DNA of 64,000 nt from Psychrosphaera ytuae (GTDB lineage Bacteria; Pseudomonadota; Gammaproteobacteria; Enterobacterales; Alteromonadaceae): the NCBI RefSeq assembly GCF_017638545.1, contig NZ_CP072110.1, positions 2,480,001 through 2,544,000 of the forward strand. The letters run 5' to 3'. The notes beneath the pieces are model-generated. The model saw only the letters and a program-made list of their open reading frames with translations, ran no database searches and was not told where the DNA came from. Of the stretch, positions 51,968 through 60,498 are shown one piece after another. The first letter of the stretch is position 1, and every line of letters begins with the position of its first letter. Position numbers and translations under genes: made by a program.

Positions 51968-53182
51968 TTGGCAACTCAACACACACCTTCAAATTTAGAA
52001 GCACATGGTGACAATAATATAAACCTAGCGGCCATAGGTGGCTTGCTGTTAGTCGTGGCGGTTGTTGCCGCAATGATCATTAAAAACTCTGGGCTAGCTG
52101 CTTGGTACGACGCATTTTTGAATATTAAAGGTGTCGTCAAAGTGGGTGAGATAGGCGTCGAAAAACCGCTATTTTTGTGGGTCAACGATGGCTTGATGGC
52201 GATCTTTTTCTTCATGATTGGTTTGGAGCTAAAAAAGGAATGGCTATTTGGTGAGTTTAAAGATCGCAAGCGAGTCGTGTTGCCTCTAGCGGGGGCACTT
52301 GGCGGCGTTGCGGTTCCTGCGGCGATTTATTTGTATTTTAACGGCGCGACTGCCGATGCTGTTGCGGGCTGGGCTATTCCGACGGCAACGGACATTGCTT
52401 TTGCGTTGGGTGTATTGACGATTTTAGGCAGTCGTGTGCCTGTGGTGTTAAAAGTGTTTTTGATGACTTTGGCTATCTTGGATGATTTGATGGCGATCAT
52501 CATTATTGCGCTTTTTTACACTTCTAATTTGTCGATGATGTCTTTGTTGTTAGGTGGTTTGTTTGTCACCATTATGGTGGTGTGCAATCGAATTGGTATC
52601 AAAAACCTTGGTATTTACGTGCTACTCGGTATCGCTATGTGGGTTTGTGTACTCAAATCTGGTGTTCACGCGACATTAGCGGGCGTCATCACGGCGCTTT
52701 TGATCCCTGCGGTTGGTAAGACCCCTAATGCGCCATCGCCTTCAGATGAAGTATTACACTCAGTACATCCTTGGGTGACCTTGGCCATTGTGCCTTTATT
52801 TGCCTTTGTTAACGGCGGTATATCTTTTGAAGGCTTAAACGTCACTCGAATTTTAGAGCCGATTCCTTTGGGTATCGCCCTTGGTTTATTAGTCGGTAAA
52901 CCCGTTGGTGTAATGCTTTGTACTTGGTTGGCAATCAAAGCTAAGTTGTGTCAGCCACTGGCGGGGGTTACTTGGACACAAATGCTGGGCGTGGCTTGTT
53001 TGTGTGGTATTGGTTTTACCATGAGTTTGTTTATTGGCGGTTTGGCCTTTGCGGAAGTGGGCATAGGTTATGCGCGAATTGATCGTTTAGGTATGTTGGT
53101 TGGCTCGTTATCGAGCGCGGTATTAGGGGCGGCGATTTTATATTTTGCCAAGCCCTTGAAAGTCGCTAACTCGCACGCATGA
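51968..53182 (+). CDS. nhaA: Na+/H+ antiporter NhaA
   Basis: TTG at 51968 is preferred because GGAG (51958-51961) lies six bases upstream; it gives 404 residues, close to the 388 of E. coli NhaA, and removes 28 residues of untypical sequence present if translation starts at the TTG at 51884. The protein has about 12 helices. The functional Asp pair lies in LAILDDLMAI, and PTATDIAFALGVL and GIGFTMSLFIGGLAF are typical. It exchanges Na+ for H+ at the inner membrane, useful in a marine cell. The start is not certain. Confidence 0.93.
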   Translation: MATQHTPSNLEAHGDNNINLAAIGGLLLVVAVVAAMIIKNSGLAAWYDAFLNIKGVVKVGEIGVEKPLFLWVNDGLMAIFFFMIGLELKKEWLFGEFKDRKRVVLPLAGALGGVAVPAAIYLYFNGATADAVAGWAIPTATDIAFALGVLTILGSRVPVVLKVFLMTLAILDDLMAIIIIALFYTSNLSMMSLLLGGLFVTIMVVCNRIGIKNLGIYVLLGIAMWVCVLKSGVHATLAGVITALLIPAVGKTPNAPSPSDEVLHSVHPWVTLAIVPLFAFVNGGISFEGLNVTRILEPIPLGIALGLLVGKPVGVMLCTWLAIKAKLCQPLAGVTWTQMLGVACLCGIGFTMSLFIGGLAFAEVGIGYARIDRLGMLVGSLSSAVLGAAILYFAKPLKVANSHA

Positions 53183-53236
53183 TCCGGTTTAGGATCGTTA
53201 ATCTGCAAGTTTATTTGGGTTGTTAGGAGAGTCAAA

Positions 53237-54115
53237 ATGTTGCGAATAGCGTTGTTTTTAGGAACCAACATTGCCATTGTTGCACTGTTGGGTATCACAT
53301 TTAGTTTGTTGGGTATTGATGGTTTGTTGGCGCAAAATGGCGTCGATTTGGACCTGCAAGCTCTGTTGGTGTATTCACTGGTCATTGGTTTTACGGGGTC
53401 GTTTATTTCGTTAGCGATGTCGAAGTTTTTGGCCAAAAAAACCATGGGCGTGTATGTCATCGATTCACCGCGCAATCAAACTGAGCGCTGGTTACTGCAA
53501 ACCGTCGAACGTCAAGCACGCCAAGTCGGCATAGGTATGCCAGAAGTGGGAATTTTTGATTCGGCTGCACCTAATGCGTTTGCTACAGGGATGAACCGAA
53601 ATAGCGCATTAGTGGCTGTGAGTACTGGCTTGATGCAACAGATGACTGATGACGAAGTTGAAGCCGTTCTTGCCCACGAAGTCAGTCACGTTGCTAACGG
53701 CGACATGATCACGATGGCGCTAATGCAAGGTGTGGTGAATACCTTTGTGGTGTTTTTGTCACGCGTTATCGGTCACATAGTCGACCGTGCCGTATTTAAA
53801 GTAGAGCGTGGACATGGCCCGGCATTTTGGATCGTGTCTATGGTTGCTGAGATCATCTTGGGTTTCTTGGCGATGATGCTAGTTATGGGCTTTTCTCGTT
53901 ATCGCGAGTTTAGAGCCGATGCTGGCGCCGCACAGTTGGTTGGTAAACACAAAATGATCGCGGCGCTACAGCGTTTACAAAACAGTCACGAGTCGCCAAA
54001 AATGCCTGATGAAATGGCTGCTCTTGCCATTAATGCCGGTCGCATTCATGCCTTATTTGCGAGCCATCCGCCTTTAGAAAAGCGTATTGAAGTTTTGCGC
54101 GATATGCGGATTTAG
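53237..54115 (+). CDS. htpX: Protease HtpX
   Basis: The 292-residue protein has two N-terminal membrane helices (about 5-25 and 35-55), a catalytic HEVSH (147-151) inside LAHEVSHVANGDM, and two later helices. The third zinc ligand Glu is in REFRADAGAA. It is an inner-membrane zinc protease of the M48 family, degrading misfolded membrane proteins together with FtsH. AGGAG lies upstream of the ATG. Its stop overlaps by one base the GTG start of the ExoD-like gene. Confidence 0.96.
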   Translation: MLRIALFLGTNIAIVALLGITFSLLGIDGLLAQNGVDLDLQALLVYSLVIGFTGSFISLAMSKFLAKKTMGVYVIDSPRNQTERWLLQTVERQARQVGIGMPEVGIFDSAAPNAFATGMNRNSALVAVSTGLMQQMTDDEVEAVLAHEVSHVANGDMITMALMQGVVNTFVVFLSRVIGHIVDRAVFKVERGHGPAFWIVSMVAEIILGFLAMMLVMGFSRYREFRADAGAAQLVGKHKMIAALQRLQNSHESPKMPDEMAALAINAGRIHALFASHPPLEKRIEVLRDMRI

Positions 54116-54735
54116 TGACGGACTCGATGAATCAAGTAGTACCCGATCTTTCACCTGCACAGCCTCACGAAAAAACCTCAAAGCTACTAGCTCGGATTGT
54201 TGCCGGGCTAAGTAGTGAAAAGGTCGCTGTTGGGATTTTGTTGTATCGATTGCGCCGCCGTTCTTTTGGGGGCGTTTTGTTCTTTTTGGCTTTGTTAAGC
54301 TTGATCCCTGGTATTGCCATTGTGGCGGGACTTGTGATCATTGTACTTGGTACTCAGTTGGCCTTAGGGTTTAAAACTCCCAAGTTTATCGGGCGTGTTA
54401 ACGAGCTAAAACTAGACGTTGATAAGTTAACCAAGGTCGTGAACAAAACCATACCGACCATACGGAAGTTAGAGGCGTTTGTCAGACCGCGCTGGGCCTT
54501 TATGACAGCGGCTCCGATGACGTTTGTTTTGGGCTTGTTTATCGTGGTTCAAGCCTTGATACTGCTGGTGCCTCTGCCTTTTACGGGCTTGTTGCCTGTG
54601 CTGAGTATGTTGGCATTTGCCCTTGGCTTTTTGGAGCGAGATGGTGTGATGGCACTGGTGGGGATGGTGTTGTCAATCGCATCGACAGCGCTAGGGTATT
54701 GGATCATCACCCTAGCACTCAATTCGGTTGGCTAA
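54115..54735 (+). CDS. Exopolysaccharide synthesis protein ExoD-like
   Basis: The 206-residue protein fits the ExoD family in size and pattern: LLYRLRRRSFGGVLFFLALLSLIPG followed by several membrane helices and the GTQLALGFKTPKF and KLEAFVRPRWAF segments. The GTG at 54115 overlaps the htpX stop; an ATG at 54127 is an alternative with little ribosome-site support either way. ExoD was found through exopolysaccharide and alkali-sensitivity mutants in rhizobia; its function is not well defined. It is convergent with the pirin gene, overlapping by four bases. Confidence 0.88.
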   Translation: MTDSMNQVVPDLSPAQPHEKTSKLLARIVAGLSSEKVAVGILLYRLRRRSFGGVLFFLALLSLIPGIAIVAGLVIIVLGTQLALGFKTPKFIGRVNELKLDVDKLTKVVNKTIPTIRKLEAFVRPRWAFMTAAPMTFVLGLFIVVQALILLVPLPFTGLLPVLSMLAFALGFLERDGVMALVGMVLSIASTALGYWIITLALNSVG

Positions 54736-55463
54736 GCTGGCAAATCAAATATTAGGGCCATCACTTTTTCAAAGCCAGTGTTCTTGAAGTTAATCGTGTT
54801 TTTATCGGTAAGTTCATTGGTTTTTGCATCAATAGTTGCACCGTCACCAGCTGACAGGCTTTGAAGGTCGCCCTTTGTCGTTACCTGCAACTCACTAGAG
54901 ACATTGTGAACATAACCCTTGCGTCCTTTATCAAGATTAAAGTCTACCTCAGTGCCTGGCTCTAAAATAAGCTGAGACAATCGTGTGTCAGACTTTATGT
55001 GTAAGGTGCCGTCAGTGCCATCAGGTGTTGCAATTGGAGTGATGCCAGATTGCTGACCAAAGTCTTTTTGCTGATAACCCGGTTTTTGGCCTTTGACATT
55101 AGGCAGAACCCAAATTTGCAAAAAGCGCAGTGGGTCTTGTTGAGACGCATTGTACTCGCTGTGCATGATGCCGCTGCCGGCTGACATTAATTGAAACTCG
55201 CCAGCTGGTAAGGTTTGAATGTTTCCTTCGCTGTCTTTGTGCTCAATCGCGCCCTCTAGGACCAAACTGATGATCTCCATATCTCGATGGCCGTGTGTGG
55301 CAAAGCCGGCACCGGGATCAACGATGTCATCATTTATGACTCGTAAAGTTGAGACGCCCATGTGCTCAGGGTCATAATAACTGCCGAATGAAAAGGTGTG
55401 GCGGCTGTTTAGCCAACCGAAATTGGCGACACCGCGCTCTTGGGATCTTCTTACTGTGATCAT
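54732..55463 (-). CDS. Pirin family protein
   Basis: The start at 55463 is chosen because GGAGA lies five bases upstream and the protein then begins MITVRRSQERGVANFGWLNS, the normal pirin start; a longer frame begins at 55526. The 243-residue protein is a bicupin with GFATHGHRDMEIISLVLEG and SGIMHSEYNAS metal-site motifs in the N-terminal cupin (His, His, Glu/His), typical of pirin/YhhW-like proteins that can act as quercetinase. The C-terminal cupin is less conserved. Its cellular role here is unknown; no operon partner is seen. Confidence 0.93.
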   Translation of the reverse strand: MITVRRSQERGVANFGWLNSRHTFSFGSYYDPEHMGVSTLRVINDDIVDPGAGFATHGHRDMEIISLVLEGAIEHKDSEGNIQTLPAGEFQLMSAGSGIMHSEYNASQQDPLRFLQIWVLPNVKGQKPGYQQKDFGQQSGITPIATPDGTDGTLHIKSDTRLSQLILEPGTEVDFNLDKGRKGYVHNVSSELQVTTKGDLQSLSAGDGATIDAKTNELTDKNTINFKNTGFEKVMALIFDLPA

Positions 55464-55578
55464 AATCTTCTCCAAACTGGATTTGTGTGTGCCAAATGAC
55501 ACTGATTTGTTAATGATTATAGGCAAGAGAAGTCGAAAGAAAATCGCAATAAATATACAAAACCGTTCGATAAAATAG

Positions 55579-55603
55579 AAAAGCCAGCGCGAGGCTGGCT
55601 TTT
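55579..55603 (-). terminator. Terminator of the tricorn-like peptidase gene
   Basis: AAAAGCCAGC (55579-55588) pairs with GCTGGCTTTT (55594-55603) around GCGAG, downstream of the minus-strand tricorn-like gene. Both strands have T-rich tails. Confidence 0.8.
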
Positions 55604-55665
55604 AGTTTTAGAACGTAAATTTTAGAACGCAAAGACTAAGTTCGTTTAGCCTTTGGTCGTAGTTT

Positions 55666-58600
55666 TTAGTCTCTAATAATGTCATCGGCCACTGACGTGT
55701 CGTTCGGCAATGGCAAACCTTGATAACTTGGGATCGGCTCGTCTTTGAGCTTTTCTTGCAAGTATTTGATGGCACGCTCTAATTGTGCGTCTCGACCTTG
55801 GAATGTTTCGAATGGTAAGTTATCGACCCGAATATCCGGTTTGATACCTGTACCTTCGGTGATCCAACGGCCGTCCATCGCATAAACCGGGAACTCTGCA
55901 ACACGAGCAATACCGTTGTCGACCACTCGATTGCGACCCGATAACCAAACCCCAGCACCTGCGGTTTGTTTACCGATAACGGTACCTAGGTCTAACGCTT
56001 TGATACCCGCTGTGAATGTTTCTCCATCTGAGTAGGTGAATTCGTCAGCTAACACTACAATGTGGCCACGGAAGTCTTGTTGCATGTTGGTATTTTTTTC
56101 ACCGTTAGGGGTTTGCCAAAATGACCAACTGCGTTTGAGGAGTTTTTCTAATATCCAAGCATCGACATTACCACCTCGGTTACGACGTACGTCGATGATC
56201 AAGCCGTGTTTTTGGTATTGAGCATAAAACTCACGTGCAAAGGTAGAAATGTCGTTTTCACCCATCGCGTATAGGTGAAAATACCCGATGTTGTCATCAG
56301 CCTGGGCAACTTTGGTGGCATTGCCGACAACCCAATCTTGATAGCGTAAACGGAAATCTTGTGACGTAGTCACCGGAGTTACGACTGTTGAAACTGTATT
56401 CTCAGCGCCTTCACGTTTAAGGGTTAACAGCACTTGGTTACCTGACTGATTGCGAAGTGCGGTGATCAGATCGGCTCGCGTCGTTATCGCTTGGCGATTC
56501 ACATGTGTGATCACATCTCCCACTTTTGCATCGACACCCGGCTGACTCAATGGTGCTGCCATTGATGGAATTTCAACATCATGACGGTAAATGTGACTTA
56601 TTTTAACGCCGTCGACCGTATCTTCGTAGGTGGCTCCTAAACTTGCAGCTCTTGGCGCATCTGTGTCTCTTGGTATATCGCCTCCGCCAACTTGTGAGTG
56701 CAAGGTGTTAAGTTCGCCCATCATTTGTTTGAATATATCGTTAAGTTCGTGACGGTCTGTAACACGGTGCAAAAGAGGTAAGTATTTTTGTTTGGTGGCA
56801 TTCCAATCTAATCCACGCATATTGGCATCAAACAAGGAATCGCGGTGCATCAACCAAGCATCACGGAAAATTTGCTGCCACTCTTGTTGTGGTTGAATGG
56901 CCAATTTCCACTTGTTGGTTTGGACTCTAGAGTTATTCGCATTGGCTGGAAAACGCGCTCCCGCCATGACAATAAATTGCGCTGTGTTGCCATTGCCACG
57001 CTTGCGGACAAATAAAGACTTACCCTTGGTACCAAGTTGATAGTCTGCGACATTGGTTGTAAAGATCGCAGGGTTCGTTTTGGGTTTGATTTGGATTGCT
57101 TTAAGAGCTGGCTGTTGCTTTGGCTCGTTGACGCGGTCTAACACATATAAAAAGCTTCGATTTGCGGTTAATTTTGCGTAGTTACCCGACTCAACCGGAA
57201 CTTGCCACAAGCGTTGTGCTAAGCCCTGCCACTTGATGTTTGACGACTTATTTTCTTCCTGGTTAGTGACAGCCTCAGCAACGTCTGTAGCGTCGGCTTG
57301 TTTGGCGCTTTCAGTATTACTCACAGTGTCATTCTTAGCGGCACTCTCAGCGTCATTCTCAGCAGCTTTGTCTTTGTTCTCTTTGTCGTCTTGTTTTGAC
57401 TTTGACTTTTTCTTGCTCGCTGATTCGCTCAACTCTGTTTTTGGCTGGAACGGAAAGTCTCCTTCGCCAGTTAAATCAAGGGCGAAAATCTGGGTGCGGC
57501 GATCAAATTGTGCGCCCATGTTGCGGTCGCCCCAAGGTGACGATGGGGTGGCAACAAAATGACGGTCAGACAAAAAGTACAGCCATTTGCCGTCATGACT
57601 AAATGCCGGAGCAAACGAGCGATATTTTTCGGTGGTGACGATTTGATGTTGTTGGTCAGTTAAAGAATAAAGTAATACACGGCTTCGCTCTTCGTTAAGG
57701 GCCGAATGTGCAAACGCCAACATTGAGCTGTCCTGGGACCAAACCAGCCCTTGGGTTGGCGACCAGTCGGAGACATTATCGTATATGAGTTGATCTTCGC
57801 CGGTTTCTAAATTGAGTAACCAAACCTCACCTTGTTTGTTATCGTGCGCAAGGTATTTGCCATCCGGTGATGGATACAAGTTCCAGCGGAAGCCCTTGCT
57901 GTTGCTGGTCAATTGTTTTGCCTCGGCTGAACCATCAGCGGCGTATTGCCAGATTTCCATTTCGCCAGAGGTATCGTTGAGTGCATAAACCCACTCACCG
58001 TCATTGCTCAATATCGCATTGCGAGTACGGGACGTTGGGTCTGTGGCTATTTCAACAAGGCGCTGCGTGCCTGTGTTTGCAACCGCGACACGACCACGAG
58101 CCGTTAGAGTGACCTTGTTGGCTTGTTCAGTAAAACGCGCAGAATTGAGATAACGAAGCGGTTGGTTTACCCATTTTTCACGTAGGTTAGGGTAATCAGA
58201 AGTCAAACGAATATCGACTGTGTTTACTTGTTGATTTTGAATGTTGAGGACTTTGATATCGGCGCCATGCTGAAACACAATTAAGTTGCCATGCAACATG
58301 GCATCTCTAACCGCCCAATCTGTAAATTTAGTGATTTGACGGCGATTGTCGCCATCTAAGTCCATTGCCCATACGTTATCTAGGCCGCTTTCGTTACTAA
58401 CAAAATAAAGGGTGTCGCCTTTGATCATTGGTTCGCGTACAGACGCGTTAATGTCTTCTGTTAACAAGCTCGCTTCTTGTTGGCTACCTAGGGTATAACG
58501 CCATAACTCTCCTTGCGCGCCACCTTTGTATTGGTTGGCATTGTCATTAGACATTTGCAAACCAAATTGAGTGAAATACAAGGTCGAACCGTCTTGGCTT

Positions 58601-59151
58601 AGTCGTCCTTCAACTGCGTCAGATAATGGCATGATCTTGGTAGAGAGTGTTGTTGGCTCAACCGTTTTAAGAACCCAACTTGCCGTTGGTCCCACTCGAC
58701 TATTGGTTGAATAAACAATGCCGTTTTGGTGCCACTGATGGAGTTTAATTGCGCTGTTTTCGAAGGTCACTCGCTTAGCAAGGCCGCCATTGATTGGCAT
58801 CGTATAAATTTCGGTTGCGCCATCGTAATTGGCTGCAAAGGCAATGGATTGGCCATCAGGTGAAATTATTGCGCTGTGCTCTTCTACTTCATTGGTGGTA
58901 AGTCGAGTTGCAGTGTCAGCGCCTAATTGGGTTTTCCAGATATCACCTTCTGCGGTAAACACTAAGGTATCTTGAAACAAACTTGGTTGACGAAAATAGC
59001 CTGGCTGTATTGTCTCGATTGGATTGTTAGCTTGAGCCTGGACGGCGTCACCCTCAGAATTACTTGCGTAACTCGCAGTCGGATGACCCAATGAGGCCAA
59101 TACTGCAACGGCACTCAACAAACGGAAAAACATAAACGTAGTCCTTTTCAC
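55666..59151 (-). CDS. Tricorn-like S41 family peptidase
   Basis: The 1161-residue exported protein has a signal peptide (MKRTTFMFFRLLSAVAVLAS, cleavage after about 29). It contains two TolB/tricorn-like propellers (about 45-340 and 345-620; blades such as SPDGQSIAFAANYDGATEIY and PDGKYLAHDNKQGEVWLL), a lysine/glutamate-rich low-complexity insert (about 580-640), a core and PDZ domain (about 760-945), and an S41 catalytic part with nucleophile Ser1041 (FTYSDGETF). Archaeal tricorn degrades peptides from the proteasome; this version is periplasmic. It lies 92 bases after, and in the same direction as, the propeller-protein gene at 59244. Confidence 0.92.
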   Translation of the reverse strand: MKRTTFMFFRLLSAVAVLASLGHPTASYASNSEGDAVQAQANNPIETIQPGYFRQPSLFQDTLVFTAEGDIWKTQLGADTATRLTTNEVEEHSAIISPDGQSIAFAANYDGATEIYTMPINGGLAKRVTFENSAIKLHQWHQNGIVYSTNSRVGPTASWVLKTVEPTTLSTKIMPLSDAVEGRLSQDGSTLYFTQFGLQMSNDNANQYKGGAQGELWRYTLGSQQEASLLTEDINASVREPMIKGDTLYFVSNESGLDNVWAMDLDGDNRRQITKFTDWAVRDAMLHGNLIVFQHGADIKVLNIQNQQVNTVDIRLTSDYPNLREKWVNQPLRYLNSARFTEQANKVTLTARGRVAVANTGTQRLVEIATDPTSRTRNAILSNDGEWVYALNDTSGEMEIWQYAADGSAEAKQLTSNSKGFRWNLYPSPDGKYLAHDNKQGEVWLLNLETGEDQLIYDNVSDWSPTQGLVWSQDSSMLAFAHSALNEERSRVLLYSLTDQQHQIVTTEKYRSFAPAFSHDGKWLYFLSDRHFVATPSSPWGDRNMGAQFDRRTQIFALDLTGEGDFPFQPKTELSESASKKKSKSKQDDKENKDKAAENDAESAAKNDTVSNTESAKQADATDVAEAVTNQEENKSSNIKWQGLAQRLWQVPVESGNYAKLTANRSFLYVLDRVNEPKQQPALKAIQIKPKTNPAIFTTNVADYQLGTKGKSLFVRKRGNGNTAQFIVMAGARFPANANNSRVQTNKWKLAIQPQQEWQQIFRDAWLMHRDSLFDANMRGLDWNATKQKYLPLLHRVTDRHELNDIFKQMMGELNTLHSQVGGGDIPRDTDAPRAASLGATYEDTVDGVKISHIYRHDVEIPSMAAPLSQPGVDAKVGDVITHVNRQAITTRADLITALRNQSGNQVLLTLKREGAENTVSTVVTPVTTSQDFRLRYQDWVVGNATKVAQADDNIGYFHLYAMGENDISTFAREFYAQYQKHGLIIDVRRNRGGNVDAWILEKLLKRSWSFWQTPNGEKNTNMQQDFRGHIVVLADEFTYSDGETFTAGIKALDLGTVIGKQTAGAGVWLSGRNRVVDNGIARVAEFPVYAMDGRWITEGTGIKPDIRVDNLPFETFQGRDAQLERAIKYLQEKLKDEPIPSYQGLPLPNDTSVADDIIRD

Positions 59152-59243
59152 GTAATAAGAAAAATTATTCTCAGTGTGTCCAAACTAAAAGAAATAGTCC
59201 AGTAAGGCACGATAAGAAACCGTTTTGTCGAGGCAGTTGTTTG

Positions 59244-60404
59244 TTACTCTAAATCTGTACCCGAATCTACCATTGGTAATGGCGAGATAATCAGAGGCTT
59301 AACAAGTGAAGCGTCGATGCGAACCGCAAACGTACCACCTTTAATATGACCAGTAGCTTGGCTAATCAATTGTTGGTGCTCACCAGTTGTTAAGTCAAAA
59401 CGCACTAAGCCCCGTCGGGTTGTGACCAAAATATGTTGAGGACCATCGGCGACAATACTGGCAGGTCGAATAATTTCAGCAAAGTCGGCCTGTTGTTTAA
59501 ACGTGTGTTTGTTGATCCTAATTATTTTATTGCTGCGCTCGGCACTGATTAACAAATCATCGCCATAAACAAAAACGCTGCGAGCCGCATCTAAGCCGTA
59601 TTGATTGGTGTGAAGAATGTCACTGCTGGCTTTTGTATTTACATCAACTTGAATGACGTTGTCGCTGTCGTAACCGGGAATGAGTAAGCGCTGACTATCT
59701 ATCACAAAACCTGCATCAACGCCTTTTATCTTGGCCGATGTCGTCGTTGGAGATAACACTATGTCAGTGATTTGCCATGTGTCTGGATTAATTTTGACTA
59801 TGGTGTTTTGTGAGTAACTTGCCACATACAGGTTACCTTGATTGTCGAAGGTTGCACCTACGGGTTTGTCTAGGAACGATCCATCGGCGTGATCCATGAC
59901 AGCTATTGGTTTTGAAAGGACTGGTTTTGAAAAACGGATCAACTCAGAGTCTTGTTTAGAGCTACTTTGACGTTTAAACAAAACCAGTTGATTGGTGCCT
60001 TCGCTAACAATAAGTAAATCACCCTTAGGTGTTAACACAATACTTTGAGGACCTTTGACTAATCCGTTGGTGTCTAACAAGCCTAAAAATGCCTGGTCGC
60101 AACCGTCGTAAACTTGAATGGAATTATCAAACCAACTGCTGACGAGTAAAACGTTCTGACACTCATTTGGCTCTCCCTTTACACTCTGAAGGCTCTGTAC
60201 GCTGTTTACGTCGTGCACCAATAGACTCATCGAAAATACTAAGCAGGACAAAATTGAACGAATGTAGTTTTTGTTTTTAATTGGATAATGGACGTTGTTT
60301 TTCACTGGAGTGCTCTTTTTGTTATTGATGGATAAAGTAATGGGCACGTTAGCGGATGAGTTGAGCTTTGTTATTGATAAAACTTCTTTTTTTACCTCCA
60401 TATT
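59244..60404 (-). CDS. Beta-propeller (NHL/YncE-like) exported protein
   Basis: The ATG at 60404 is preferred over upstream in-frame ATG codons (the frame opens at 60557) because GGGGGA lies just before it and the longer form would overlap the divergent gene at 60499. The 386-residue protein has a hydrophobic segment at about 44-62 (SILSCLVFSMSLLVHDVNS), an unusually internal signal or anchor, and then repeated propeller blades (VLTPKGDLLIVSEGTNQLVLF, ATFDNQGNLYVASYSQNTIV, PGYDSDNVIQVDVNT). It is probably a periplasmic or surface propeller of binding function. It diverges from the CadC-like sensor gene and precedes the tricorn-like peptidase, so the three may form a functional set. Confidence 0.78.
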   Translation of the reverse strand, partial: NMEVKKEVLSITKLNSSANVPITLSINNKKSTPVKNNVHYPIKNKNYIRSILSCLVFSMSLLVHDVNSVQSLQSVKGEPNECQNVLLVSSWFDNSIQVYDGCDQAFLGLLDTNGLVKGPQSIVLTPKGDLLIVSEGTNQLVLFKRQSSSKQDSELIRFSKPVLSKPIAVMDHADGSFLDKPVGATFDNQGNLYVASYSQNTIVKINPDTWQITDIVLSPTTTSAKIKGVDAGFVIDSQRLLIPGYDSDNVIQVDVNTKASSDILHTNQYGLDAARSVFVYGDDLLISAERSNKIIRINKHTFKQQADFAEIIRPASIVADGPQHILVTTRRGLVRFDLTTGEHQQLISQATGHIKGGTFAVRIDASLVKPLIISPLPMVDSGTDLE

Positions 60405-60498
60405 TCCCCCATTTACCTCCTGAATTCGTCCATGGCGGTTTTTTTTGAGTGATTTATATTTATACTGATGCAAAAAATAATAATGGAATTCAACGAGT

